Below, one piece after another: positions 50,993-60,979 of a stretch of DNA of 64,000 bases. A model generated the notes under the pieces. The model did not search any database. It was not told the DNA's origin and was given only the letters and a program-made list of their open reading frames with translations. This DNA comes from Saccharomycopsis fibuligera x Saccharomycopsis cf. fibuligera. Its lineage: Eukaryota > Ascomycota > Saccharomycetes > Ascoideales > Saccharomycopsidaceae. The position numbers and the translations under genes are program-made. Within the stretch, counting starts at the first letter, position 1. Every line of letters starts with the position of its first letter. Location of the stretch: contig CP012819.1 in assembly GCA_001936135.1 (NCBI GenBank), forward strand, positions 1,769,501-1,833,500, in the 5' to 3' direction.

Positions 50993-53161
50993 TGTTAGTT
51001 TAAGGATGGTGGGTGATCATGGTTGTTCTGAGATTATACTGAGTTACTAGTTTTCTGATAGCTAATCTCATTTCTTTTCCGTTGTAATTTACCTCGCGAA
51101 GTTTTCGTATAGTGCTTCTTTGTTATACTGTAAGCATATTGAGATATAAGTTTAAAATTTTATCCTACAATGTGCCTGCACTTTAATTTTGATGTTCTCG
51201 ATCTATAGAGTTAAAGAACCATTCTAGTGGAGCGCACTAATTTCTCAGTACTAATTTTGCCTGCCCGTTTTCTGCCTTACGCCACAGCCTTATGAGCGTT
51301 GTTATCCTCATGTTGTCAACACATTAGGTTGAAACTAAAAGTTTAGCACTAGCTGTCTTTTTGCAACACTATTAGAGTTGTTAGAAAAACACCGGCAAAC
51401 CATTATAAACTATTTGATGCAAGTCAAAAAATAGTTTGTTTTGCTTTAGTAACTCTACGCAAAAGTTGCTGTATGTGTTAAGACAATAGATCTTTGCCAA
51501 AGTGTCCTCACTTAATCGTTAATCAAAAATGTTTGTATTTAGCGAGATCGTTACGGTTTTGGCTAGAAGGGGTTATATCTGAATTACTGTTTTAGGAACT
51601 ATTTGCGCAACCCTGAATCTGTTAGTTTTAGTTAGCGCAGCTGGAATCTTTTTCTTTTTTTATTTTTTATTTTTACATAATCTCGTTCTTTGAATTTTTA
51701 CAATAATGCTTTTCACTGACATAAGATAGTCATACTTTCCTACCTTCATTGACCGACTCATCTACAACGGAGAGCTCAAAGATTGGGGTTTAAGAGAAAA
51801 ATTCAGCCAGTACGGGTCTCGGGGATGGTGACACATATTTACAAGAAAACAAAATAAAACAAAACAAAACAAAAAGAAAGACTAAGGCTGTCTTCAGCAT
51901 TTGGCAGTAACTGGCAGACCCAAGTATTTGTTGATTGAATAAAAAAGAAAGCGAGGTATCCACAGTAATGACAGATATTTACAAGCAGCGCCGTTTATCA
52001 CTAAGATTCAGCTACAATTGACAGTCAGTGACATGAGTTAGATAAAAGCGTGTTGTTTAGCTCTGCAGTTACATGGACAAGACAATGTTATTATTGGCTG
52101 TTACTGCAACTCCTTCATAAGAGTAAAAAAAGCATATTTTTGAAAGTTTTAGTGAGACAAACAAAGTTGCCTCCTATGCTGTTAGTCACCGCGCAGTGTA
52201 GAGGTACAAATCGTGTACTGCGGCGTTAAGTGCAGCTACCAAAGCTCTTGCTTTATAGTCTGCTTTTGTTCCCTTTTTTTTTGAATCAAAACTTTCTTGG
52301 ATTGTAAGACAAGTGTCTTATATATATTAGCAAAGGCTATAAACTGCTTTTGCTACAAAGACTGCCACTACATTAACACAGTGGCCATAGTTTGTTTGTG
52401 GATTCTTGAGTATGAGGAATATCTCATGATCGGCGTTTAGTGCAGCTGCTGCGGTGCACTGCGGCCATCGCGGGCCTGCTGAATCTGCATGCGCTAAACA
52501 ATAATACCGGCTAGCCAAAACCGAAGAAAAAATTTTTGCCTTCTTCGAAAGAGCACTTTGATAACAGATTACCAGAAAAATCACAGTACGCCTATTAGCT
52601 GCCATTTTCCCAAAAGGGCCCCAAGTCAAGAAGCTCACACTGAATGATGAAATATCACGCTGCGATTGTGTGATTGAAAACCTTGCCTTTTAGACAGTTT
52701 TTTTTTGGTAAAATGTTCTTGTACATTACACTTTACGCAATCAGTAATAGTACCTTAAACTATCTACAACTCATTATTAATGTTTTTGGATCCGCTTTTT
52801 TTTAAAATTATTAGAAATATGCTCATCGTATAAATACACGGACATCTCCGTGCTGCTCAACTGCCTTTATTCTGGTTTAGAGATGAGACATTCTAAACCT
52901 TTGTTTTTTGTGCCTTTCATCCCTTGCAACTGGAAAGCTATCGTATAATATTTTCTGATTGACAGATTTGAAATATTCACTTGCTGACGGGAGAGGTAGC
53001 ATACCACAGAAAAAAGAGGCCAATTTTTTTTCCTCTAACTTGATCAGCTTATAAGAAATTTCAGGAGGACGATAGAACCCGTTCAGCATATAAATTAAAC
53101 TTCCTCCAATAGGCAAAGCATTAGAGACCCAGGCATCAAAGTTTTTTATAACCACCTAGCA
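50993..53161. promoter_or_regulatory. Intergenic region upstream of the Dal5/Soa1-like permease
   Basis: 2.17 kb without a convincing gene. It contains a 17-bp near-identical pair CGGCGTT(A/T)AGTGCAGCT (52221-52237 and 52431-52447), a TATA-like GTATAAATA (52829-52837) and a CGG-N6-CCG palindrome (52837-52852). Frames at 52327-52638 and 52877-53155 (minus) lack a credible start or family match. Confidence 0.5.
52837..52852. promoter_or_regulatory. Inverted CGG-N6-CCG site
   Basis: CACGGACATCTCCGTG has perfect 6-bp arms around CATC and contains CGG, six bases, CCG. This is the layout bound by dimeric Zn2Cys6 factors such as Ppr1. It lies about 310 bp before the permease ATG and just after a TATA-like sequence. 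Confidence 0.4.
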
Positions 53162-54754
53162 ATGTCAACCTCATCTTCCCTCGACAAGGACCCAGTCCCT
53201 CATAACGAGAAAACCGAGGCAGTGCAGGGCCACCATGAAAATGAAGGTTACAAAATAATCAAGTCCAGAGATGCGGATGTCACATTAAAATACTTGGAAG
53301 CCCATGATCACGAAGTGCCAGAAATAACTCCTGAACAAGAGAAAAGACTACATAGAAAAATCATGTTCATTATTGTTGGTTTAACCGCGTTAGTTGACTT
53401 GATTCTTTATTCCGATAAAGCAGTGGCTTCATATGCCTCCATTTTTGAATTCTGGGAAGATACCGGCTTAACTCAAAATAAGTATAACAATTCCAATACT
53501 TTGTTCTACGTTGGTTATATTGTTGGTCAAGTTAATATTTACTTTATCCAAAAAGTGCCTCTCGGGAGACTTTTAACCATTATCACCTTTATATGGTCAG
53601 TGATTATTTTTTTACATTGTACCCTTACGAATTATCAAGGAGTTTATGCAATCAGATTTTTTCTTGGACTTTCTGAAGCAATTGTATTACCAATATTGAA
53701 CACCACTATGGGTCAATTCTTGACTAAAGAGGAAAAAGCTGCTACTGCGCCAATTTTTTATTCTACTTGTGTTGGTGTTACTATCCCAGTGGGGTTCATT
53801 GCTTACGGTATCTTGAATGTAAAAAATCCGCCAATTCATATTTGGAAACTTTTTATTATTATTATCGGCGGCTTGACATTTTTGCTCACTTTGCTTATAT
53901 TAGCCATATATCCAAATAATCCTTCTGACGCTAAATTTTTATCCAAGAATGAAAGAGTTTGGATTATTAGAAGAGTGCAAAGAACCACAGGGTCATCCAT
54001 CGAAACTAAAGTTTTCAAAAGATACCAAATGGTCGAAGCTTTGAAGGATCCACTCAGTTGGCTTTTTGCCACATTCTTCCTTTTACAACAACTTGCTAAT
54101 AACTTACCATACCAACAAAACTTGCTTTTTGAGTCTATTGGCCATATTACAAATTTAGATTCAACTTTAGTTTCAGTGGCTTCTGGTGGGTTTGCTGCAC
54201 TCGGTTGTGTAATCGCAACTACAATTTTGCTTTATGTTGACAATATCACAGCAATCTCTGTGGTATGTTGGTCTATCCCTTCTTTTGTTGGGTCTATTGC
54301 TCTTGCTACAATCCCATGGGGCAAGAATATTGCTCTTTTGGCAATGTTGTGTTTGGCTAGTCCAATTTTCGGTATTCCATGGATTCTCATGTTCAGTTGG
54401 AGCAGTGCCACAGCTTCCGGGTATACTAAGAAAATTACCAGAAATGCTATGGTGATGGTTTTTTTTGCAGTTTCCAATATTATTTCTCCACAATTATGGC
54501 AGGAGAAAGATGCACCAAGATACATTCCTGCTTGGATTGTTCAAATCGTTTTGTCATTTTTTACTGCCCCAATGATCGCTTTGGTGATCCGTTATATCTT
54601 GGCCAAGAGAAACGCCAAGAGATTGGCTAAGATTGCTGAAGATGACAGCTCAGAAGTTGGTTTTGTTGAAGAAAACGGTGAGAAAGTCAAGGTTAACTTA
54701 GCCGTTTTGGATATGACTGACTTGGAAAATGAAGCCTTCATTTATCCGTTGTAA
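53162..54754 (+). CDS. MFS anion:cation symporter, Dal5/Soa1-like permease
   Basis: Proton-coupled uptake of an organic or inorganic anion across the plasma membrane (the family includes allantoate, nicotinate, pantothenate and sulfonate/sulfur-anion carriers). 530 residues: about 65 hydrophilic N-terminal residues, 12 membrane segments, and an acidic C-terminal tail. The first segment carries LTALVDLILYSDKAVASYAS, the family's D-(K)-xx-(G/S)-Y-A motif, and the second half has GYTKKITRNAMVMVF followed by NIISPQLWQEKDAPRYIPAW. That last ending reminds me of the Soa1 (inorganic sulfur/sulfonate) branch more than of allantoate carriers, but from memory only. A hand scan found no in-frame CTG codon. 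The nearby YeeE-like gene would fit a sulfur role. Confidence 0.88.
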   Translation: MSTSSSLDKDPVPHNEKTEAVQGHHENEGYKIIKSRDADVTLKYLEAHDHEVPEITPEQEKRLHRKIMFIIVGLTALVDLILYSDKAVASYASIFEFWEDTGLTQNKYNNSNTLFYVGYIVGQVNIYFIQKVPLGRLLTIITFIWSVIIFLHCTLTNYQGVYAIRFFLGLSEAIVLPILNTTMGQFLTKEEKAATAPIFYSTCVGVTIPVGFIAYGILNVKNPPIHIWKLFIIIIGGLTFLLTLLILAIYPNNPSDAKFLSKNERVWIIRRVQRTTGSSIETKVFKRYQMVEALKDPLSWLFATFFLLQQLANNLPYQQNLLFESIGHITNLDSTLVSVASGGFAALGCVIATTILLYVDNITAISVVCWSIPSFVGSIALATIPWGKNIALLAMLCLASPIFGIPWILMFSWSSATASGYTKKITRNAMVMVFFAVSNIISPQLWQEKDAPRYIPAWIVQIVLSFFTAPMIALVIRYILAKRNAKRLAKIAEDDSSEVGFVEENGEKVKVNLAVLDMTDLENEAFIYPL

Positions 54755-56122
54755 AACTCTCTAGCTTTGTTTTTAGTTTCTTATGTTCTCTAGTATTTGT
54801 TGTTATTATTGTTCGTCTATTTTACAAAATAATTTTTCTCTTCCCTGTTCTTTTCTCTGCTTTGCTGCTCTACAAATTTAATTCCCTTCTGTCGATAATC
54901 CATTCACCAGTCTCAATGTGTACAAGTTTATGGATACCAAAGCGCGGCTCAAGCGTGGCTCAAACGCGTTGCTGAAATCCACATGATGCAGTAACATCTA
55001 CTCAAGACCATGCAAAACGCCTATCCAGCCTGATTCTTTGACCCCCGATAGCTGTCTCCTAAACAGATTCTGTGCATCCTAAAGATGCTGGAACCATAAA
55101 AATGGCATTCGTGCAATTACTCAGAACTGTAAAAGCTCGGCTAAACTGGCTTCAGCACCCGTCACCAACCATGTCGGCAATTACCACCGTTTAGGTTTCA
55201 GCCGTGTGCCGCATACATTACTACTGCTGGCTACTATAGGCCATTATTGATATACTATACTGCCGAATGTTGCAGCTGCCCACATTGAATGACTCAGGAT
55301 AATTTTCACCTCATGTTTAGGGTATTCCACAGCATGTTGACATATACTCATCGCTGCTGACAAACGAGCTCTTTCTGTACACCTGCGGGCCAAATGGCAC
55401 TAGTCTATGCTACATTAGTAGTGAATTGACGGACTGCATGGTTGCTCAGATCTACTTTTCTTTCTTTTGCGGGCTTTGTGCTGACTTTGCAGGTCACTAT
55501 CGATGGACATAGAGAGGCCTCCGGAAAATGTTCGTTGGATTTTACGCAGCATTCATTCCATTCGTCTGATATTTTTCGATCTTTCGTTTATACAAATCAA
55601 TCTATATACAATACATATGGCTAGTATTTGTTTGTCTAATCAGAGACTAATGATGGCAAGAAGGGTTTCGATTTCCTACAGTAAATAAACTTTGAGAAAT
55701 AATGCATATTAATTTCTACACCAACCTCAAATGGATACTGACAGTTTTAGGATAATTAGGCGCGTCTCTATTAACCCAACGCTAGTTAAGGTCGACATAA
55801 TTACTGCTTTAAGCTGCACAGACAGACAGAATTCCCAAACTATCGCAAAACGTTGGAGTGTGTGATGAGTTACTACAAAGCTCATGACTAATACACCTTT
55901 ATTTTTACATTTTCAATACTAAATTTTTTTCCTTCTTGATGATATTGAATACGACCCGAAAGATTGGAGGACCTAGAGTCAGCCCAAAAACAATGTATAT
56001 ATACACACTTATGACAGCAAAGGATGAGTTTTTGTCTTCATTTAAGTTGAATAACAATTTTGCTTGAATCATCATACTTGGCACTTTTATTTCTCTTCAA
56101 TTTTAACTTCACTTTAGCCAAA
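54755..56122. promoter_or_regulatory. Intergenic region before the first arrestin-like gene
   Basis: 1.37 kb without a convincing gene. A short direct repeat GGCTCAAGCG/GGCTCAAACG lies near 54945-54965. A TATATATA at 55996-56003 lies 120 bp before the next ATG. Confidence 0.5.
55996..56003 (+). promoter_or_regulatory. TATA box of the first arrestin-like gene
   Basis: TATATATA, 120 bp upstream of ATG 56123; normal spacing for a yeast promoter. Confidence 0.55.
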
Positions 56123-57535
56123 ATGTCTATATCTGTGAAAGTCACCCTTCTTGAGAATATGAAAGATTTCACAAACTCTAGCTGCGTCAATGGATTTATT
56201 TTATTGACTTCTAAGGAAGATGTGCAGATAGACCACGTAACTGTCCTGCTAATAGGCTACACCAAAGTTAATACTTCTAGACTAATAAAAGCAACAACCC
56301 ACCGTTTTCTTGAGGTTGCAGAGGTAATAGATCCTTCCAAGCATCAATTGTCATCACGCCGCTTAGGTCCAGACGAAACTTCTGAGCATTCCTTTAGTTT
56401 ACAATTTCCAAAATATTTACCTCATGACAGCATTCAAAAAGTAAAAACAGGGTTTTTGAAAAATGAGCCTGATTTTAACGCTTACATGCTACCCCCGTCT
56501 TTCGATTTCGCTTGTGTTGATAATTCCAATTTTGCTTGCATAGAATATCATGTTGTGGCGAATGTTAAATATAGTTTAGTAAAAACTACCCCAACTTCTC
56601 CTTCCATGGCAATCATACAGCAGTTATTATCGGGCAATGATAGAGGGAAAACAGCAACCAGCTGCCATAAAATCTTATTTAAGCCAAAAAATGATTTTAT
56701 CAAATATTCGATAAGCAACATTATGATAGGCAACAACTTACTTTTCCCAGACCATTCCAATGCCTTTGCTTGTACGAAAATAAAAAGAGTTCTCCCAAAT
56801 TCAACATCGAATAAAGGTCTCAGATCCAACCCATTTTATAGAGATAGCAACGGTCTACCATCAAGCTACGAAACACTCCATGTTGGCATGCAAATGCACT
56901 TCAAACCAACTTGGGAGACTTTAATACCAACATTGGGCAACACAGCAAGAATTGTTCAATCGGAAATTTTACTTAGTAGTTTTTTGGACTTTGACTTTGT
57001 GCTTCCAGACTTTGCCTTTTTGGGAGCAAATGCTCCACTTGCTTACTTGCCAGCAAGCAAGTGTCAATGTATTGTGTTTACACATTTGAATGTTGAGCTT
57101 ATTACGCAAGTTCATTTTAGAGCGCAAAGCTGTGTGAAGGTTGAGAGCACAGAAGTGCTCTACAAAGGATCTATTTTCCATGAAGCACAACTCTCACAAT
57201 TTGTTAGACATAAGGATGACAACACTATGAAATTCCACGATGAGAATGGTACTTTTATTCGAAAGCAGAGCACAAATATCGTTGTTTACAAGTATCGGAT
57301 TCCATCTGAATTGTTTAGTTTTGCCATTCCTGGCGGCTTCCTGCCTAGTTTTGTCTCTGCAAATATCAAGAGAGACTACAGCCTTAGAGTGGCCTTAGAG
57401 TGTCAACTACCTGGTGAGGTAGAGGAAAAAATTACGTTGGAAATGGAGTCAAAGATCATATTGTTGAACCATGAGAATTACAATGAGCGTTTCTACGACA
57501 ATGTGGATCCTTTGCCATTGTACACAAGAATATAA
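56123..57535 (+). CDS. Arrestin-fold protein, paralog 1
   Basis: 470 residues if started at ATG 56123, which has an ideal yeast context (CCAAAATGTCT) and begins MSISVKVTLL, aligning with the start of its paralog; the open frame upstream has only a TTG. The N-terminal half reads as an arrestin beta-sandwich (VNGFILLTSKEDVQIDHVTV, then SFSLQFPKYLP; the segment GFLKNEPDFNAYMLPPSF is a landmark shared with paralog 2). The second half should be an arrestin C-domain. The protein ends DPLPLYTRI, containing LPLY, a variant PY motif. Yeast arrestins are adaptors that bring the ubiquitin ligase Rsp5 to membrane transporters, and that role is inferred here. No classical PPxY is visible. The exact orthologue is not recognised. 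Confidence 0.75.
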   Translation: MSISVKVTLLENMKDFTNSSCVNGFILLTSKEDVQIDHVTVLLIGYTKVNTSRLIKATTHRFLEVAEVIDPSKHQLSSRRLGPDETSEHSFSLQFPKYLPHDSIQKVKTGFLKNEPDFNAYMLPPSFDFACVDNSNFACIEYHVVANVKYSLVKTTPTSPSMAIIQQLLSGNDRGKTATSCHKILFKPKNDFIKYSISNIMIGNNLLFPDHSNAFACTKIKRVLPNSTSNKGLRSNPFYRDSNGLPSSYETLHVGMQMHFKPTWETLIPTLGNTARIVQSEILLSSFLDFDFVLPDFAFLGANAPLAYLPASKCQCIVFTHLNVELITQVHFRAQSCVKVESTEVLYKGSIFHEAQLSQFVRHKDDNTMKFHDENGTFIRKQSTNIVVYKYRIPSELFSFAIPGGFLPSFVSANIKRDYSLRVALECQLPGEVEEKITLEMESKIILLNHENYNERFYDNVDPLPLYTRI

Positions 57536-58121
57536 TATTTTGTGTTGAAGAATATGTTCAAGGTGATCACAATTTCCGTTCTTATACTTCTTTAATATTC
57601 TTTGTATAAAAACCTAATGCTCGTTTTTACCTACTGGCTTTACTACCTAATATCATATATTTTCAGGAAAGAAGACAAGCATATTATTAATATCACAGGT
57701 AACCAATTTTGCAGAGACTAAGCCAAAGTTCAAAGTTAAGGGTACTTTCAAAAAGTGACCAAAGCTCGTATAATTTAATGTAAATATATGCCGTAGTAGG
57801 AATTGAATAAAAATGTACCAACTATGCAGGATAGTACCTAGAGTAGTCGAAAATGCTTAGAATACCATTCGATGCCAAGCTTGGAAATGCAAAGATAAAT
57901 GAACTAGCTTGCAAGAACAAAAATTGGGGGCTCCAGATGCCGATGAGAAGTAAATTCCTAAATTATTCTTTTCCCTTACAGTTATATCATATGGATTACT
58001 TTTAATCCATGAAATACAAGATGTCTGGTCATCCACTTAAGTGAACTTGTTCCATTCTCAAATTCCAGTTCGGTCATTGATGCCAATTGTCATTGTGTAA
58101 AATAATTTTTGTCCTTACGCT
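57536..58121. other. Intergenic, nothing recognised
   Basis: 586 bp of AT-rich DNA after the first arrestin-like gene; no gene or RNA recognised. Confidence 0.4.
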
Positions 58122-58370
58122 ATGTTTGGTAGTTTCGGTAAACAGACTGTTTTATATTTATCGATAAAGCGTTCTAACTCGCTCTTATCATCGTACTCAT
58201 TATTCGGCTCAACCACTCCCAATCTGTGTAGTAATGTGAATATATTGAATTCCGGGAAGCAACAGAAGAATGTAAAAATCAAAAAGATTGGTTGGAGCGG
58301 CCCTTGTAGACAAAGAAAATTACGCAGAGAATTTAGAACATTAGCGCGGGAGTGCTTCTTCTATAAATAA
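58122..58370 (+). CDS. Hypothetical small basic protein (82 codons)
   Basis: ATG-started frame whose N-terminal half is Ser/Leu-rich and carries Lys/Arg but no acidic residue (MFGSFGKQTVLYLSIKRS), like a mitochondrial targeting sequence. The second half is strongly basic (KNVKIKKIGWSGPCRQRKLR, then REFRTLARECFFYK). This is the profile of a small mitochondrial ribosomal or assembly protein, but I do not recognise the family, and it may be chance. Confidence 0.3.
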   Translation: MFGSFGKQTVLYLSIKRSNSLLSSYSLFGSTTPNLCSNVNILNSGKQQKNVKIKKIGWSGPCRQRKLRREFRTLARECFFYK

Positions 58371-58702
58371 GGGAACATACTGTCATTTGGTTAAAAACTA
58401 CATATAGAAGTTATTCAGGAAATTCGCTATTAATGTATTATCTAGAATTTCTACGTATATCTTGGTACTGTACCTGTTCATTCAGAGATAAAGTTCCGGT
58501 GTGGAAGACTGGCTAATTAGACTGCGCGCCGTCATAAAATATAAACATTAATCGTGCTTTTCTATTTAAGCGGCAGGTGAACCACAATTTTAGTGTTTGA
58601 AAGCAAAATTTTTCTACATTCACTTTTTGTCAAATATTATTCATACTAATCAATCTACAACTACTGTCGTATAATAGAGCATATCGCTAAACCATTTACG
58701 AC

Positions 58703-58870
58703 ATGTCCAACGTGCGAGAAGTTTGGAGATGCTGCCACTGCTATGAGCCGAATATGCTTGTTTACAATTCTATGGATATGGTAGATAGCCTGCTGTTCGT
58801 CTGTTCAAACTCTCTGTGTCGACATTTGCTTTGCATGGAAGGGTGCCTTGTGGCCAATGATTACTACTAA
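58703..58870 (+). CDS. Small Cys/His-rich ORF (55 codons), putative zinc-binding
   Basis: ATG at 58703 to TAA at 58870, on the plus strand in the gap between the two arrestin-like genes. It contains C10, C11 and C13 in WRCCHCYEPN, and then FVCSNSLCRHLLCMEGC, giving the spacing C-x2-C-x20-C-x4-C-x-H-x2-C-x3-C. Such paired cysteines plus a histidine suggest a small zinc site, similar in flavour to short fungal W-x-C-C-x-C proteins. Three of its codons are CTG (30, 31, 38), unusually many for this window, so it may be chance or fast-evolving. Intron-like signals follow (GGTGCTAATATT with TTTACAG near 58935-58960), so it could belong to a spliced gene. Function unknown. Confidence 0.35.
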   Translation: MSNVREVWRCCHCYEPNMLVYNSMDMVDSLLFVCSNSLCRHLLCMEGCLVANDYY

Positions 58871-60979
58871 TTGTTGTTTGTGATGCTTATCAGCTCTTGG
58901 TACATTGAGTCAAAATGGAATTTTGTTGGTGCTAATATTACAACGTTTTACTTTACAGTAAGTTTGTCAATTCTCTTTCAATGAAGATTTTCTTATTACC
59001 TTCTTTTTCAAATTTGCTTTGCAGGACAATTTGGAAACAATCCTTTTTTGACTTGACATTGTTTAGCCCTATATAATGAAGATCAGGGTATGCGTTACTA
59101 TCTCAAAACTAGTTGATTTTACAATTCGTATTTATTTTCTCACTAAAGCTCAAACTTAAGCGATAGAGTTAGCACAGGTCATCGTTATATTATCTGGAGC
59201 TTTGAGTATTTGCAACAAAAAAATTTAAGACGCGCAAACTCTAAATAGGTAAGTACTTTTGCAATATGATTTAGTACTATAATAGTACCTTATTTGAGAG
59301 TAGCCCAAAGAGTAGAGATATTCAAGACGGTTACTATAATCAAAGTGCAGTAAAGAACCGTGAGTTATAATTATAAGAAAAGCTTTATATAATCTTTTGC
59401 CTTTGCGCTTATATCAGATTAAGGCACCCTATGCCAAAAGTTGAACTATTGTATTATTTATGTCATTCTGCACAATCTAGTTTCTCTGAAATATAGCGTA
59501 AACATTTTCTCGAAGCGTTCGCCGTTGTCGAAGAAAGACGCAAAAATCAATTTCGCAGCACGCAGGAACCGCACATCTATGTGAACACAACTTTTCCCTA
59601 AATACTAAGCACAAAACTATACATTTATTTGAGTAGCTGCAGAAGCGTTTGAATTTCAAGGTTCATGCAATCGCATAACATCATAATGCTTTACTACTTT
59701 GAAATAATCCGATATATTTAGCACACATCGCGAACGAAAATGTTGCGAGAATGTAATCTTAGAGCCAAGAGTAAAAAAATTGATTTGATTGGGGTTTGGA
59801 ATAAAACTATACGGGAAAAATAGCCATCTAAGATGGCAACTGGTCTCCTGAACCCTGAAGTATTTCGCGAGTTCCAAATCGATGCTTCTAAATCTAAAAA
59901 GTCTGGAGCTGTTGCTGTTTAATAAAATAAATTACAAGAGGTTGCACTCTCAAGAATACTCAACACATATAACTATCTCATTTGCTAATGAGGAACATAA
60001 AAAATGCTAAAAATATTACAGGTTATATTACTTCAAGAATAAAAATTTTAATAGCACATCTTTTCAAACCAATACTATTTTACCTCAAGTTCCTTGGAAG
60101 CGCTGTCAATGTTAACATAAAATTTTTCTTGGTTTAATTGTCATTTATTTTTTCATGCAGGATTAAATACTCACTATATTTTCATAAAATTGGGACTATA
60201 TAATATATATATAATATTATACATTCACGTATCATACACAAAAATGTATGGGAATATTTCCAGTCTCTGAGAATCCCTCTATAAAAAGGTTTTCTACTGA
60301 TTATCTAAATAATATTTATATTGTTACATTTGAGAATTTTTACCCAAAGTAATAAATATTTTTATTAATTGGACTAGGTCTATCATGCAGTGTTCATACA
60401 ATTTCCTCTTCTTTTCCCTCACTTAATAGCTCTTTATAGTAATATAATACGGTGCAACTTGCTATAGAGTCACAGATAGACCTTGAGGAATATAGCTAAT
60501 TAAACTATCTGTCTTCCTTGGTAGATATTGATTAGCTATTGCTTGCAGAAAAAAATTTCTAGCTCTAAAGATGCAAAAACAAAATTTTGCAGAAGTGATC
60601 CAAATTTTGCAAAAGTTACTCATATGTTGGTATACAATACTGCACACAAAAATAAAGCGTGCCCTTAAAACGATTCATTTTGACCAGAAAAACAGGTGCT
60701 ATAGCAGAGGCTGTTTGCCCAAAAATACAAATTAGAAGGCAAAGCTCAGTGGTGCCACCTTTTGCAATCGCTTTTACGACGGAGATACGTATAGCCTTTT
60801 CCCTTCACTCCGTTGGGCGAACGGCTGAAGCAAGATCGCTTACTTTCTGCAGACCAACAGAAACAAAAACAAAAAAGAGTTAAACATAGTAAGGGGAACT
60901 TCTTCTCCTGAGTGCATCGTCAGTCAGCACTTATGCTAACAACTTATGTCAGTACATTCTCAAATATATTTAGCTACCA
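58871..60979. other. Intergenic region between small ORFs and the second arrestin-like gene
   Basis: 2.1 kb, AT-rich, with a TA-repeat stretch near 60199-60222. Frames at 59477-59877 (minus) and 60659-60883 lack convincing starts and family resemblance. Splice-like motifs (GTATGCGT near 59098, GTAAGTAC near 59248) occur but no exon pair can be supported. Confidence 0.4.

Noticed and set aside
52877-53155. 92-codon minus-strand frame just before the permease
   Set aside because: Only a GTG start in frame, no family resemblance, and it sits inside the probable promoter/5' leader of the permease gene.
56060-56122. N-terminal extension of arrestin paralog 1 resembling a signal peptide
   Set aside because: Its first codon is TTG; the first ATG (56123) has an ideal context and aligns with the start of the paralog.
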